From contig NZ_CP014342.1 in the NCBI RefSeq assembly GCF_001618685.1, positions 930,001 to 994,000 on the forward strand: a stretch of 64,000 nt of DNA, given 5' to 3'. The notes beneath the pieces were generated by a model, which saw nothing but the letters and a program-made list of their open reading frames with translations, did no database searches and was not told the origin of the DNA. Position 1 is the first letter of the stretch; each line of letters starts with the position of its first letter. Source of the DNA: Geobacillus subterraneus. GTDB lineage: Bacteria > Bacillota > Bacilli > Bacillales > Anoxybacillaceae. This document shows, in pieces, positions 36,740 through 44,815 of the stretch. Both the position numbers and the translations under genes were made by a program.

Positions 36740-37318
36740 ATGAAGCTGTACACGCGAACGGGAGATCAAGGAAAAACGAGTTTAGTCGGCGGGCGCGTCG
36801 ATAAAGATCATTTGCGCGTCGAGGCGTACGGAACGATTGATGAGGCGAATTCGTTCATCGGCTGGGCGCTTGCCTTATTGGTGGATGATGCGCGTTTTCA
36901 CGATCTTTGCGGTGAGCTGCAAAAAATCCAGCACGAGCTGTTTGACTGCGGCGGGGATTTGGCCATCGTCAACGGCAAGCTGCCGTATAAAGCGACCGAG
37001 GAGATGGTCGCGTTTTTAGAACAGCGCATTGACGCGTACGTGCAAGAGGCGCCGCCGCTGCAGAAGTTCATTTTGCCGGGCGGTTCAAAGGCGGCGGCTG
37101 CGCTTCATATGGCGCGCACGGTGACAAGGCGGGCGGAACGGTGCATCGTTTCCTTGCAAAAAGCGGAACCGATCAATGATGTTGTGCTCAAATATATGAA
37201 CCGCTTGTCGGATTATTTGTTCGCCGCCGCCCGGGTCGTGAATGCACGCTTAGGAGTGGGCGACGTCGAGTATGAGCGGAGCGCCATTGTGTTCCGCGAC
37301 AAGGAGGAAGGGCAATGA
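36740..37318 (+). CDS. pduO: ATP:cob(I)alamin adenosyltransferase, PduO type
   Basis: 192 residues. Adds the adenosyl group to cobalt. Motifs: YTRTGDQGKTSLVGG (ATP binding), GTIDEANSFIG, and RRAERCIVSL...VLKYMNRLSDYLFAAAR. ATG 36740 follows AAGGGGGAGAGG; the longer open frame upstream is a shadow of the CobU-like gene. It ends with an ATGA overlap with cblT. Confidence 0.95.
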   Translation: MKLYTRTGDQGKTSLVGGRVDKDHLRVEAYGTIDEANSFIGWALALLVDDARFHDLCGELQKIQHELFDCGGDLAIVNGKLPYKATEEMVAFLEQRIDAYVQEAPPLQKFILPGGSKAAAALHMARTVTRRAERCIVSLQKAEPINDVVLKYMNRLSDYLFAAARVVNARLGVGDVEYERSAIVFRDKEEGQ

Positions 37319-37803
37319 ACCGCCGCTTTGCCTGGCTGGCTGTTTGCCTGGCCCTTTCTGTCATCGGATCGTTCATCAAGCTGCCGACGTTTGTCGGCAG
37401 CATCGCTTTAGACAGCGCGCCGGCGCTTGTTGCCGCCGCTGTTCTCGGCCCGCGCGCCGGAGCAACAGTCGCCGGGCTTGGCCACTTCGTTTCCGCCTAC
37501 GTCGGCGGCTGGCCGCTCGGCCCGTTCCATTGGATTGTCGCTTGTGAAATGGCGGGGCTTAGCGCCTTGTTTGCCGCACTGTATGGGCGGGGCTGGCGCT
37601 TCAGCGGAGCCGCTGCCTTTTTTGTCGGCAATGTGTTCTTGGCGCCGCTGCCGCTTGTCATTTCGTTCGGCTGGCCGTTCGTTGTGGCAATCATTCCGCC
37701 GCTGTCGGCGGCTGCGGCCGTCAATGTGTTGATCGCCATGACGGTGATGCCGTCTGTCGTCCGCTTGGCGGCGAAAGCGGGGGTGAGGGCGCCGCATGCG
37801 TGA
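37315..37803 (+). CDS. cblT: ECF-type S component, probable alpha-ribazole transporter
   Basis: 162 residues, about five to six spans, with the substrate-specific S-component look (small, Gly/Ala rich, ALDSAPALVAAAVLGPRAGATVAGLGHFVSAYVGGWPLG). No EcfA/EcfT genes are nearby, so it would use a shared module. Its place directly before the kinase gene matches the CblT-CblS pair described in Listeria and Geobacillus for alpha-ribazole salvage. Assignment rests on context and family. Confidence 0.82.
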   Translation: MNRRFAWLAVCLALSVIGSFIKLPTFVGSIALDSAPALVAAAVLGPRAGATVAGLGHFVSAYVGGWPLGPFHWIVACEMAGLSALFAALYGRGWRFSGAAAFFVGNVFLAPLPLVISFGWPFVVAIIPPLSAAAAVNVLIAMTVMPSVVRLAAKAGVRAPHA

Positions 37804-38512
37804 TGTGCTCTTTCTCCCGTTTGACGATGGCGTTGAACTAGCGATCGCCGCCGACGGTTCAGCGGCGGTCGGGGAAAAACCGGGCGACGCTGTTTTTGCT
37901 CCGGCCGAGACAACGGCCTATTTTGCCGCCCGCGTCGCCTTGATGGAGTTAGCGGGGGTTGGGGCGGAAGCGAAGGCGGTTGTGCTGCAAAACTTTATCG
38001 CCGATGAATATTGGGAAGTGCTTTGCCGCGGCATCAAGCGGGCGGGCGACGAGCTGGGGCTTAATCTTCCGATTACGGGCAGCAGTGAATCGAATTTTGC
38101 CACCGTGCAGTCAGCGCTTGGGGTGACGGCGATCGGAACGGTGGCGAGCGGACAAAAGAGAATCGGCATCACGCCGGAGGCGGCCCAGTTTGCCGTGGTC
38201 GGCCGCCCGCTCGTCGGCCCAGCCGTGTTGGCGCACCCGGAATGGATTGCGCCGCTTTCACTCGTTGCCGAGCTTCTGGCCTCCCCGTATGTTTACGAGT
38301 TGATTCCTATCGGCTCAAAAGGTATTTATTATGAATGGACGCAGCTGTTGGCCGCCAACGGTCGCCGGTGGCGCGCCTGCGCATGCCCGCTGCCGCTTTT
38401 TGCTTCCGGCGGTCCGGCGACCTCTTTGCTTATCAGTTATGATCCAGCCGGGGAGCAAGTATTAAGAAGGATGGCTGGCCGTCTCTTTTTTCCGCTGTTT
38501 GCCGAGCCGTAA
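37796..38512 (+). CDS. cblS: Alpha-ribazole kinase
   Basis: 238 residues, AIR-synthase/ThiL-like fold. Seen: FLPFDDGVELAIAADGS at the N-terminus and TGSSESNFATVQSALGVTAIGTV in the middle, the latter a CblS hallmark. It would phosphorylate alpha-ribazole imported by CblT, bypassing the CobT route, which is not seen here. It overlaps cblT by 8 bp and is the last gene of the riboswitch operon. Confidence 0.83.
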   Translation: MRDVLFLPFDDGVELAIAADGSAAVGEKPGDAVFAPAETTAYFAARVALMELAGVGAEAKAVVLQNFIADEYWEVLCRGIKRAGDELGLNLPITGSSESNFATVQSALGVTAIGTVASGQKRIGITPEAAQFAVVGRPLVGPAVLAHPEWIAPLSLVAELLASPYVYELIPIGSKGIYYEWTQLLAANGRRWRACACPLPLFASGGPATSLLISYDPAGEQVLRRMAGRLFFPLFAEP

Positions 38513-38559
38513 CCGCCTGTTGTTTTTGGCTAAAAAAACAGTTTCCTTTTCGCTTTTTA

Positions 38560-38590
38560 CCCGTTATCATGAAGATAATGGGATTTTTTT
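38560..38590 (+). terminator. Terminator between cblS and sigX
   Basis: CCCGTTATC / GATAATGGG (one G-T pair), 5-nt loop, then A and seven T residues. It closes the cobalamin operon and insulates sigX, which starts 38 nt later. Confidence 0.82.
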
Positions 38591-38627
38591 GGCTGCGGTC
38601 CGCGGAAAGAATAGGGGGAGAGGGACG

Positions 38628-39173
38628 ATGGACCCCGTCTTTGAACAGTTGTATGAAAAGTATCACGACGATTTGTTTAATTTTTTGTTTTACATGGTGC
38701 GGAATCGAGAGCATGCCGAAGATTTAGTCCAAGAAGTATACGTGAAAGTGCTGCGTTCGTATAAGCGGTTTAAAGGGCAATGCAGCGAAAAAACGTGGCT
38801 GCTGTCCATTGCGCGCCATGTGGCGATCGATTTTTTCCGCCGGCAAAAGCATCGGCGCAAATGGGCCGGTCCGCCGGAATGGAGCGAGGAGTCGATCGGC
38901 GCCGATGAACCGATGCCGGAGGAGGTCGCCATTCAAAAGGAGGAAATTCAGCTCATGTATCGCTGTTTGGCGCGCTGTACGGTCGATCAGCAGCTTGTGC
39001 TCGTCCTTCGGTTCATCCAGTCGCTGTCGATCGCGGAAACGGCGGCGGCGCTCGGCTGGACGGAGAGCAAAGTGAAAACGACGCAACACCGTGCGTTAAA
39101 GGCGCTGAAGCAATATATGGAGGAAGAGGCAAAACGGGAGGGGTGGCAACATGAAAAAGCTCAACTGGAATGA
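38628..39173 (+). CDS. sigX: ECF sigma factor SigX
   Basis: 181 residues, sigma-70 region 2 (LYEKYHDDLFNFLFYMVRNREHAEDLVQEVYVKVLRSY) and region 4 (LSIAETAAALGWTESKVKTTQHRALKAL). In Bacillus it controls cell-envelope modification genes. ATG 38628 after AGGGGGAGAGGG is preferred; the upstream open frame crosses the terminator. It overlaps rsiX by 23 bp. I could not find a convincing SigX-type autoregulatory promoter. Confidence 0.95.
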   Translation: MDPVFEQLYEKYHDDLFNFLFYMVRNREHAEDLVQEVYVKVLRSYKRFKGQCSEKTWLLSIARHVAIDFFRRQKHRRKWAGPPEWSEESIGADEPMPEEVAIQKEEIQLMYRCLARCTVDQQLVLVLRFIQSLSIAETAAALGWTESKVKTTQHRALKALKQYMEEEAKREGWQHEKAQLE

Positions 39174-40281
39174 GCGGTGCATCCAGCACGGCCTTGAACA
39201 GCTGCCCGTCGTCAAAGACCGCCGCGCGAAAGAGGATGTTTACGAGCGGCTAGAGCGCGCGCGGCGGGCGGCGCGTTGGAAGCGGCGCTGGCTTCCGGCG
39301 GTCGCGTCGGCAGTGGTGCTTGCTGCAGCTGCGGTTGCCGGCCCCCGCCTAATCACTCCGGAACGGGCGGACAAACAGGAAGCCACTTTATCTGCCGCAA
39401 AGATGCCGCGGGAAAAGGACGCTTCATTCCGCTCCGAAGCAAGCCCAGAAGTGATGATGGCGGCTGATGTGGCGCCGCCCGTGGCGAATGAAGCAGCCGC
39501 CGCAGCGGTCATCGCCTTGCCTGACCCGAAAATCGGCATGGTGGTGCCGGTGACCGTCCCGCTTTTCGGCCGTTTTGCCCCGAAAGAACAGGTGGCGGCC
39601 GCGCTCGATGAGCTTGACCGCTCTCCGCTGTGGGGCTCAGCCCAATGGCTTGACGGCGTAACGATGGCGCCGGAAGCGGGCGACGGGCGCGTCTGGACGG
39701 TGCACGTTCCGGCCCGTCATCGCATATTTGCCGCCAACCGTGAGGAGCAGCGGCTGTTTTTAGTGGCGGTGGTGGAAACCGTGCGGCAAATGGGCGGGCG
39801 GTATATCCGCTTTTTCACCGGAGCGGAAGAAGGCCTTGAGCTGTCGGCGTCCGGGCAGCTGAAAACGACAAAAGTAAATCGGCAAAAACGAATTTATTAT
39901 ATGAACCGCCTCTCTTCGTTCGGCCATGCGGTGCTGGTTTCGGCCCCGAGCGACGCCCGCTCGTTTCCCGAGGCGGTGGAGCGGATGAAAAAGCCGGGCG
40001 GCCGCGGATTTGAGCCGGCCATTCCGCCGGAAGTGGAGATCGACCGAGTCGACGTCAACGGGCGCCATGCCGCCGTCTCGCTTCGCTTTTCCGCCTTGGT
40101 GGACATAGCGGATGAGACGCGCATGGCAGAAGCGATTTTGTTGACGGCAAAAGAGTTCGGCTTGCGAGAGGTGACGTTGGCGGCCAATGGCCGCTCGGCC
40201 ATCGGCCCGTATCCGCTTGGGGAGCGGATCAAGGTGCCGGCCGGTCCGAACGCGGAACTGTTGACAGCAGGCAGGCGATAG
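39151..40281 (+). CDS. rsiX: Anti-sigma factor RsiX
   Basis: 376 residues. Cytoplasmic N-terminal sigma-binding segment (about 1-45), a single membrane span (about 48-66, LPAVASAVVLAAAAVAG), an Ala/Glu-rich stalk, and a large external domain of strand-and-helix character. Size and coupling to sigX match B. subtilis RsiX. The external domain has no motif that tells me what it senses. Confidence 0.92.
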   Translation: MKKLNWNERCIQHGLEQLPVVKDRRAKEDVYERLERARRAARWKRRWLPAVASAVVLAAAAVAGPRLITPERADKQEATLSAAKMPREKDASFRSEASPEVMMAADVAPPVANEAAAAAVIALPDPKIGMVVPVTVPLFGRFAPKEQVAAALDELDRSPLWGSAQWLDGVTMAPEAGDGRVWTVHVPARHRIFAANREEQRLFLVAVVETVRQMGGRYIRFFTGAEEGLELSASGQLKTTKVNRQKRIYYMNRLSSFGHAVLVSAPSDARSFPEAVERMKKPGGRGFEPAIPPEVEIDRVDVNGRHAAVSLRFSALVDIADETRMAEAILLTAKEFGLREVTLAANGRSAIGPYPLGERIKVPAGPNAELLTAGRR

Positions 40282-40419
40282 CGGCCGGTGCCGCCTCCTG
40301 GCTACTTTCCGACGATGTCATTTTGTTACAGTTTTGTTAATGTCGTCGCAGTGTTGTTCTATCGATGATCGTTTTGACATAAGACATATATGGCACGAAG
40401 AAGGGAAGGAGGGATGAGA

Positions 40420-40506
40420 ATGGATGATGTCATGAGACGGATTTTAGCGGTCGCCGGTGTGGCGGTATGCGTCGGGCTGTTGTTTCTTGTCGGCGCTAAC
40501 GGATGA
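40420..40506 (+). CDS. Candidate 28-residue membrane peptide
   Basis: A short ORF (MDDVMRRILAV... ending GANG) with a strong AAGGAGGG ribosome site 6 nt before ATG 40420 (an ATG at 40414 is also in frame). A polar, basic N-terminus is followed by one hydrophobic helix of about 18 residues (LAVAGVAVCVGLLFLVGA). It stands alone between rsiX and the PHP gene. No known name comes to mind. Confidence 0.6.
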   Translation: MDDVMRRILAVAGVAVCVGLLFLVGANG

Positions 40507-40529
40507 TTGGATGAATATTCGCAAAACGG

Positions 40530-40559
40530 TTGTCCTCTTTCGCGGTGATGCGTTATAAT
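40530..40559 (+). promoter_or_regulatory. Promoter of the PHP phosphatase gene
   Basis: TTGTCC, 18 nt, TATAAT, 30 nt before the start codon. Confidence 0.7.
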
Positions 40560-40589
40560 GAGAAAAACATCAGGAGAGGAGAACGGCAG

Positions 40590-41402
40590 ATGTTGACCGA
40601 CTACCATAACCATCTCGAGCGGGGGACGCTGACGCTTGGTTATTTGCGCCAATTTACGGATGAGGCGGCGAAAAAAGGGATTGAGCATTTTGGCATTTCT
40701 GAACACGCCTATCATTTTTACCAAACGAAGAACATTTTGTCCAACCCGTGGGTGGAAGCGCGCCGCTGCTACGATATGGACGATTACGTCCGGCTGTTCC
40801 ACGAAGCGTGGGATGCCGGCATCGATGTGAAAATGTCGATCGAAATGGACTATACGCCAGGCAAGCATGAGGAGATGGCGGCGTTCATCCGCGCGTACGA
40901 TTTTGACTATGTCATCGGCTCCATTCATTGGGTTGACGATTTCGGCATCGACTTAGTCGAATATCGCCGCGAGTGGGAGCGACGTGATTTGTACGATACA
41001 TACCGCAAATATTTTGATCAAGTCGTGACGCTTGCCGAATCGGACTTATTTGACATTATCGGCCACCTCGATTTGGTGAAAATTTTTAAATATGTTCCAG
41101 AAGATGAAGAGTTTTTGCTTGAACAATACGACCGGGCGACAACGGCGCTCGCCAATTCGAAAACGTGCGTCGAAATCAGCACGGCCGGACTGCGCAAGCC
41201 GGTCGGCGAGCTGTACCCGGACCCGCGCCTGCTGAAAATGTGCTATGAAAAGGGCATTCCGATCGTCTTTTCCTCCGACGCGCACGTGCCGGAACATGTC
41301 GGCGCCGACTTTGACAAGGCGATCGAACTCGCCCGCAGCGTCGGCTACACCGAGCTGATGACGTTCTCGAAAGGAGAACGGAAAGCGGTGCCGCTCGGTT
41401 GA
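40590..41402 (+). CDS. PHP-domain phosphatase, histidinol-phosphatase-like
   Basis: 270 residues. The PHP metal site is intact: DYHNHLE (HxH), GISEHAY, EMDYTPG, IGSIHWV, GHLDLVKIF and FSSDAHVPEHVG. It resembles the HisJ/HisK histidinol-phosphatase branch. No other histidine gene is nearby, so the substrate is not certain. ATG 40590 after AGGAGAGGAG; the upstream extension overlaps the promoter. Confidence 0.9.
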   Translation: MLTDYHNHLERGTLTLGYLRQFTDEAAKKGIEHFGISEHAYHFYQTKNILSNPWVEARRCYDMDDYVRLFHEAWDAGIDVKMSIEMDYTPGKHEEMAAFIRAYDFDYVIGSIHWVDDFGIDLVEYRREWERRDLYDTYRKYFDQVVTLAESDLFDIIGHLDLVKIFKYVPEDEEFLLEQYDRATTALANSKTCVEISTAGLRKPVGELYPDPRLLKMCYEKGIPIVFSSDAHVPEHVGADFDKAIELARSVGYTELMTFSKGERKAVPLG

Positions 41403-41428
41403 ACGGAATGAGATAACGAACGAAAACC

Positions 41429-41465
41429 ATGCAGGTTTCCGATCGGCGAAGCCTGCATAGTTTTT
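41429..41465 (+). terminator. Terminator after the PHP gene (first)
   Basis: ATGCAGG / CCTGCAT, 16-nt loop, T-rich tail (AGTTTTT). The loop sequence TTTCCGATCGGCGAAG resembles the second hairpin 115 bp downstream. Confidence 0.75.
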
Positions 41466-41543
41466 AGGGCCAAGCGGACTAAACCGCGGCCTGCCTATGC
41501 AAGGGAGGCACCCATTTTTCACCGGTTAATGCTGCGAACGAAC

Positions 41544-41582
41544 AAAAAACGCAGGCTTCCGATTTTGAAGCCTGCGTTTTTT
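41544..41582. terminator. Bidirectional terminator before serA
   Basis: AAACGCAGGCTTC / GAAGCCTGCGTTT with a short loop; A run on the left, T run on the right, so it works for serA on the minus strand as well. Confidence 0.93.
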
Positions 41583-41586
41583 ATGA

Positions 41587-43161
41587 CTACGCCTCAAGCC
41601 GTTTGACGGTCTCAATATCATCAATTTGCGCCAGTGCGTTTAACACCGCATCATCCACCGGTTTGTCAAGCGAGAGGATCATCATCGCTTTCCCCCCCGC
41701 CTCCTGCCGCCCGACTTGCATCGTGGCGATGTTGACATCGTGCGCCCCCAACACGTTCCCGACTTTGCCGATCATTCCCGGCCGGTCTTGGTGCTGAATG
41801 TACAACAGATGTCCTTCCGGGGCGAAGTCGATGGCGACGCCGTTGAAGTGGACGATGCGGTCGCCGTAGTTCGGCACGTGCGTTCCTTTGATCGTGAACG
41901 TTTTGTTCTCGCCATGGACAGTGAGGGAAATGCAGTTTGCATATCCGTGCGTTTCATCGGAAAATTTTTCCCCGTACGTAATGCCGCGTTCTTTAGCGAC
42001 CATGGCGGCGTTCACCTCGTTGACCGTAGAGGCGACGCGCGGCCGCAGGAAGCCGGCGAGCAAGCTGCGCGTAATGTACGTCGTTTCCAAATCAGCGACC
42101 GTGCCGGCATAGGTGACGGACAGCTCTTGCACCGGGATGTTCATAAACTGCGACGCGATCAAGCCAAGCTTCCGGCCTAAATGATAGAATGATTGAATTT
42201 TTTCATAGACGTCTTTTGACAAGGCCGGCAAGTTGATCGACGACGTGACCGGCTGCCCTTCGAAAAAGTGGAGCAACTCTTCAGCGACTTGAGTGGCGAC
42301 GTTCAATTGCGCCTCAACCGTCGATGCCCCTAAGTGCGGCGTCGTGATGACATTGTCAAACGCCAAAAGTGGGTGATCGCCCGGCGGTTCTTGTTCAAAG
42401 ACGTCAAGGGCAACGCCAGCGACATGGCCGCTTTCTAAAAATGGGATGAGCGCCTGTTCGTCGATGATGCCGCCGCGGGCACAGTTGACTAAATAGACCC
42501 CTTTTTTCGTTTTCGCCAAGTTTTCCGTGCCAAGGAGCCCCCGCGTTTCTTTTGTCAGCGGCGTATGGACGGTGATGATGTCGGCGGAAGCCAGCACTTC
42601 ATCGAGCGAATGGATGGAGACGCCGAGTTTTTCGGCCCGCTCTTTCGTTAAAAACGGGTCATACACGTGCACGGTCATGCCAAACGCGCGCGCCCGTTTG
42701 GCGACTTCCGATCCGATGCGGCCGAAGCCGATCACGCCGAGTTTTTTGCCGAACAGCTCGTTGCCGACAAACGCTGAGCGGTTCCATTCCCGCGATTTGA
42801 CGGAAATGTGCGCCTGCGGAATGCGGCGGACAAGCGCTGCCATCATCGCGAATGTATGTTCAGCAGCGGAAATCGTATTGCCGTTTGGCGCATTAATAAC
42901 GACGATCCCGCGTTTTGTCGCCGCGTCGACATCAATGTTGTCAACGCCGACACCGGCGCGGCCGACAATTTTCAACTTCGTCATTTTCTCCAATAATTCT
43001 TCTGTCACTTTCGTCGCGCTGCGTACGAGCAAGGCGTCAAACGTGTGTAATTCGTCTTCAACTTCGCCAACCTTTTTTTGCACGATGTCAATGTTTGCTG
43101 ATGTGCGCAGCGGCGTCAAGCCTTCTTCACTAATGGCGTCGGAAACGAGTACGCGAAACAC
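41587..43161 (-). CDS. serA: D-3-phosphoglycerate dehydrogenase
   Basis: First step of serine synthesis. 524 residues, the long form: NAD-binding domain with GFGRIGSEVAKRARAFGM, catalytic Arg/Glu/His region (NCARGGIIDE, TPHLGAST), an intervening domain and a C-terminal ACT domain (HQDRPGMIGKVGNVLGAHDVNIATMQVGR) that may give serine feedback. It starts at GTG 43161 after AAAGGGGC. A promoter with an overlapping palindrome lies upstream. Confidence 0.96.
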   Translation of the reverse strand: MFRVLVSDAISEEGLTPLRTSANIDIVQKKVGEVEDELHTFDALLVRSATKVTEELLEKMTKLKIVGRAGVGVDNIDVDAATKRGIVVINAPNGNTISAAEHTFAMMAALVRRIPQAHISVKSREWNRSAFVGNELFGKKLGVIGFGRIGSEVAKRARAFGMTVHVYDPFLTKERAEKLGVSIHSLDEVLASADIITVHTPLTKETRGLLGTENLAKTKKGVYLVNCARGGIIDEQALIPFLESGHVAGVALDVFEQEPPGDHPLLAFDNVITTPHLGASTVEAQLNVATQVAEELLHFFEGQPVTSSINLPALSKDVYEKIQSFYHLGRKLGLIASQFMNIPVQELSVTYAGTVADLETTYITRSLLAGFLRPRVASTVNEVNAAMVAKERGITYGEKFSDETHGYANCISLTVHGENKTFTIKGTHVPNYGDRIVHFNGVAIDFAPEGHLLYIQHQDRPGMIGKVGNVLGAHDVNIATMQVGRQEAGGKAMMILSLDKPVDDAVLNALAQIDDIETVKRLEA

Positions 43162-43188
43162 AGTCGGTGCCCCTTTCTTTTTCGAAGA

Positions 43189-43212
43189 TGTTAAATTTCT
43201 GATAATTTAACA
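43189..43212. promoter_or_regulatory. Palindrome at the serA promoter
   Basis: TGTTAAAT / ATTTAACA, 8-bp perfect arms separated by 8 nt. It includes the -10 of the serA promoter and so could be a repressor site. Confidence 0.6.
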
Positions 43213-43233
43213 TACTAAAACGGTTTCTGTCAA
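43205..43233 (-). promoter_or_regulatory. Promoter of serA
   Basis: On the minus strand TTGACA, 17 nt, TTAAAT; 44 nt before the serA start. Confidence 0.75.
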
Positions 43234-43295
43234 TGGGATCTGAAGAAGTTATACAAATGAAAACGTTTTTTTATAAAGGAATGTTCGGATTTAGA

Positions 43296-43330
43296 AAAAG
43301 AAAAACGCCCATATCAAAAGATATGAGCGA
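43296..43330 (-). terminator. Terminator of ppa
   Basis: On the minus strand CGCTCATATC / GATATGGGCG (one G-T pair), small loop, then TTTTTC. It separates ppa from serA. Confidence 0.85.
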
Positions 43331-43389
43331 GATAGTTCGGAAATAAACGGGGATTCGCCGTCTCCGTCCTGTTTGGCGTCTAGTGCGGA

Positions 43390-43893
43390 TTACTCACTTT
43401 TTTTCTCATTGTAGCGGGCGATGCACTCGTCGATCAGCTTCGCGGCGGCTTCCGGCCCTTCCCATGTGCCGATTTCCGTCCGTTTGCCTTGCAAATCTTT
43501 ATAGCGTTCAAAGAAGTGGGCGATTTCTTTCAGTTTATGCTGCGGCAAGTCTTCGATTGAGCGAACTTCATCAAAACGAGGATCTTCAACCGGTACGCCG
43601 ATGAGTTTCGCATCCTCTTCGCCGCTGTCGATCATGTTTAAAAAGCCGATGACGCGCGTATCAATGACGCAGCCCGGGAACGTTGGGTTCGTCGTAATGA
43701 CTAAAATGTCGAGCGGGTCGCCATCAAGCGCCAGTGTGTTTTGCAAGTAGCCGTATTCCGCCGGGTAAAACATCGGCGAGTACAAGACGCGGTCGAGCTT
43801 GAAAATGCCCCGCTCTTTGTCGAACTCGTATTTGTTTTGGCTGCCGGTCGGAATTTCGATAAACGCTTCGACAATTTTATTTTCGAATGCCAT
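43390..43893 (-). CDS. ppa: Inorganic pyrophosphatase, family I
   Basis: Hydrolyses pyrophosphate. 167 residues with the family I signature DGDPLDILV and the substrate-loop residues in EIPTGSQNKYEFDK and SPMFYPAEYGY. B. subtilis instead uses a family II enzyme, so this supports a Geobacillus-type genome. ATG 43893 follows an AGGAGG site on the minus strand. Confidence 0.96.
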   Translation of the reverse strand: MAFENKIVEAFIEIPTGSQNKYEFDKERGIFKLDRVLYSPMFYPAEYGYLQNTLALDGDPLDILVITTNPTFPGCVIDTRVIGFLNMIDSGEEDAKLIGVPVEDPRFDEVRSIEDLPQHKLKEIAHFFERYKDLQGKRTEIGTWEGPEAAAKLIDECIARYNEKKSE

Positions 43894-44029
43894 AACCCGT
43901 TCCTCCTTTTTTGCTCGTTATGTATGCACGAAAACTTGTCCGCCGGTCGGCGGCGGACAAGACAATCTTATTTTAGCATGTTCGCCCAAGATGCGCTACT
44001 TATGGAATGGCATTTTTCGCGCCGTTGCT

Positions 44030-44060
44030 AAAAAACCCTCTTGCCAATCGGCAAGAGGGG
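44030..44060 (-). terminator. Terminator of fer
   Basis: CCCTCTTGCC / GGCAAGAGGG with a 4-nt loop, followed on the minus strand by six T residues. Confidence 0.93.
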
Positions 44061-44065
44061 GGATT

Positions 44066-44320
<255 letters not shown>

Positions 44321-44394
44321 CTAACCTCCCCAAGTTTATTGGAAACGGACGGGCCATCTCCGTGTTGCCTGCTCGGAAATGAACTTTCACTTTT

Positions 44395-44423
44395 ATAATA
44401 AGACCGTTCGTCCCGCATTTCAA
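44395..44423 (-). promoter_or_regulatory. Promoter of fer
   Basis: On the minus strand TTGAAA, 17 nt, TATTAT, 80 nt before the fer start. Confidence 0.7.
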
Positions 44424-44784
44424 TAAAAAAATTGCTCCCCTGTATTTTTACACATATGCATGTCGTTTATTTTCGTTACCTAAAAGACCGATGATTTCAG
44501 AGGAGAGACTGCTCTCACACAGTTTTTTTCAAATTGAGAAATCTTGCGGCGACGCAACTTTATTCCTTTCCATTTCTCGCAAATCGAGCAAATCCGCTGT
44601 TTTTCACCATCCCTCTAGGTAGGGGAACGATGATTTCGCAGCCGATATGGGGCAAAGGAGGTGTTTTTTCAAATAAGAGCCCTCACTACGTTTAAGAACT
44701 GATGGAGAAAGAAACCGGCCAGTGTTCGCCAGCCGTTTCGATGCCAAATTGCCTATTTTTCATGCCGACCAACTGGGCGATTTT
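44424..44784. other. Intergenic stretch between fer and ypbB
   Basis: About 360 bp, AT-richer than its surroundings. It holds only a weak GAGAG/CTCTC hairpin with a T run near 44510-44530 and a 21-codon ORF at 44630-44695 that I do not trust. Nothing else is recognised. Confidence 0.5.
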
Positions 44785-44793
44785 TGTTACAAT
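44785..44793 (+). promoter_or_regulatory. Extended -10 promoter of ypbB-recQ
   Basis: TGTTACAAT (TGn plus TACAAT), 22 nt before the ypbB start codon, so the leader is very short. Confidence 0.6.
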
Positions 44794-44815
44794 AGAGGCG
44801 AGGGAGGAACAAGTG

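Noticed and set aside
38509-38627. SigX-type autoregulatory promoter in front of sigX
   Set aside because: A CGTAAC at 38509 could be a -35, but no CGWC -10 stands at the right distance, and the terminator at 38560-38590 lies in between.
44630-44695. 21-residue ORF with an AGGGGA site in the fer-ypbB gap
   Set aside because: The peptide (MISQPIWGKGG...) has no membrane helix or other recognisable feature, and the ribosome site is only 4 nt away; too little support.
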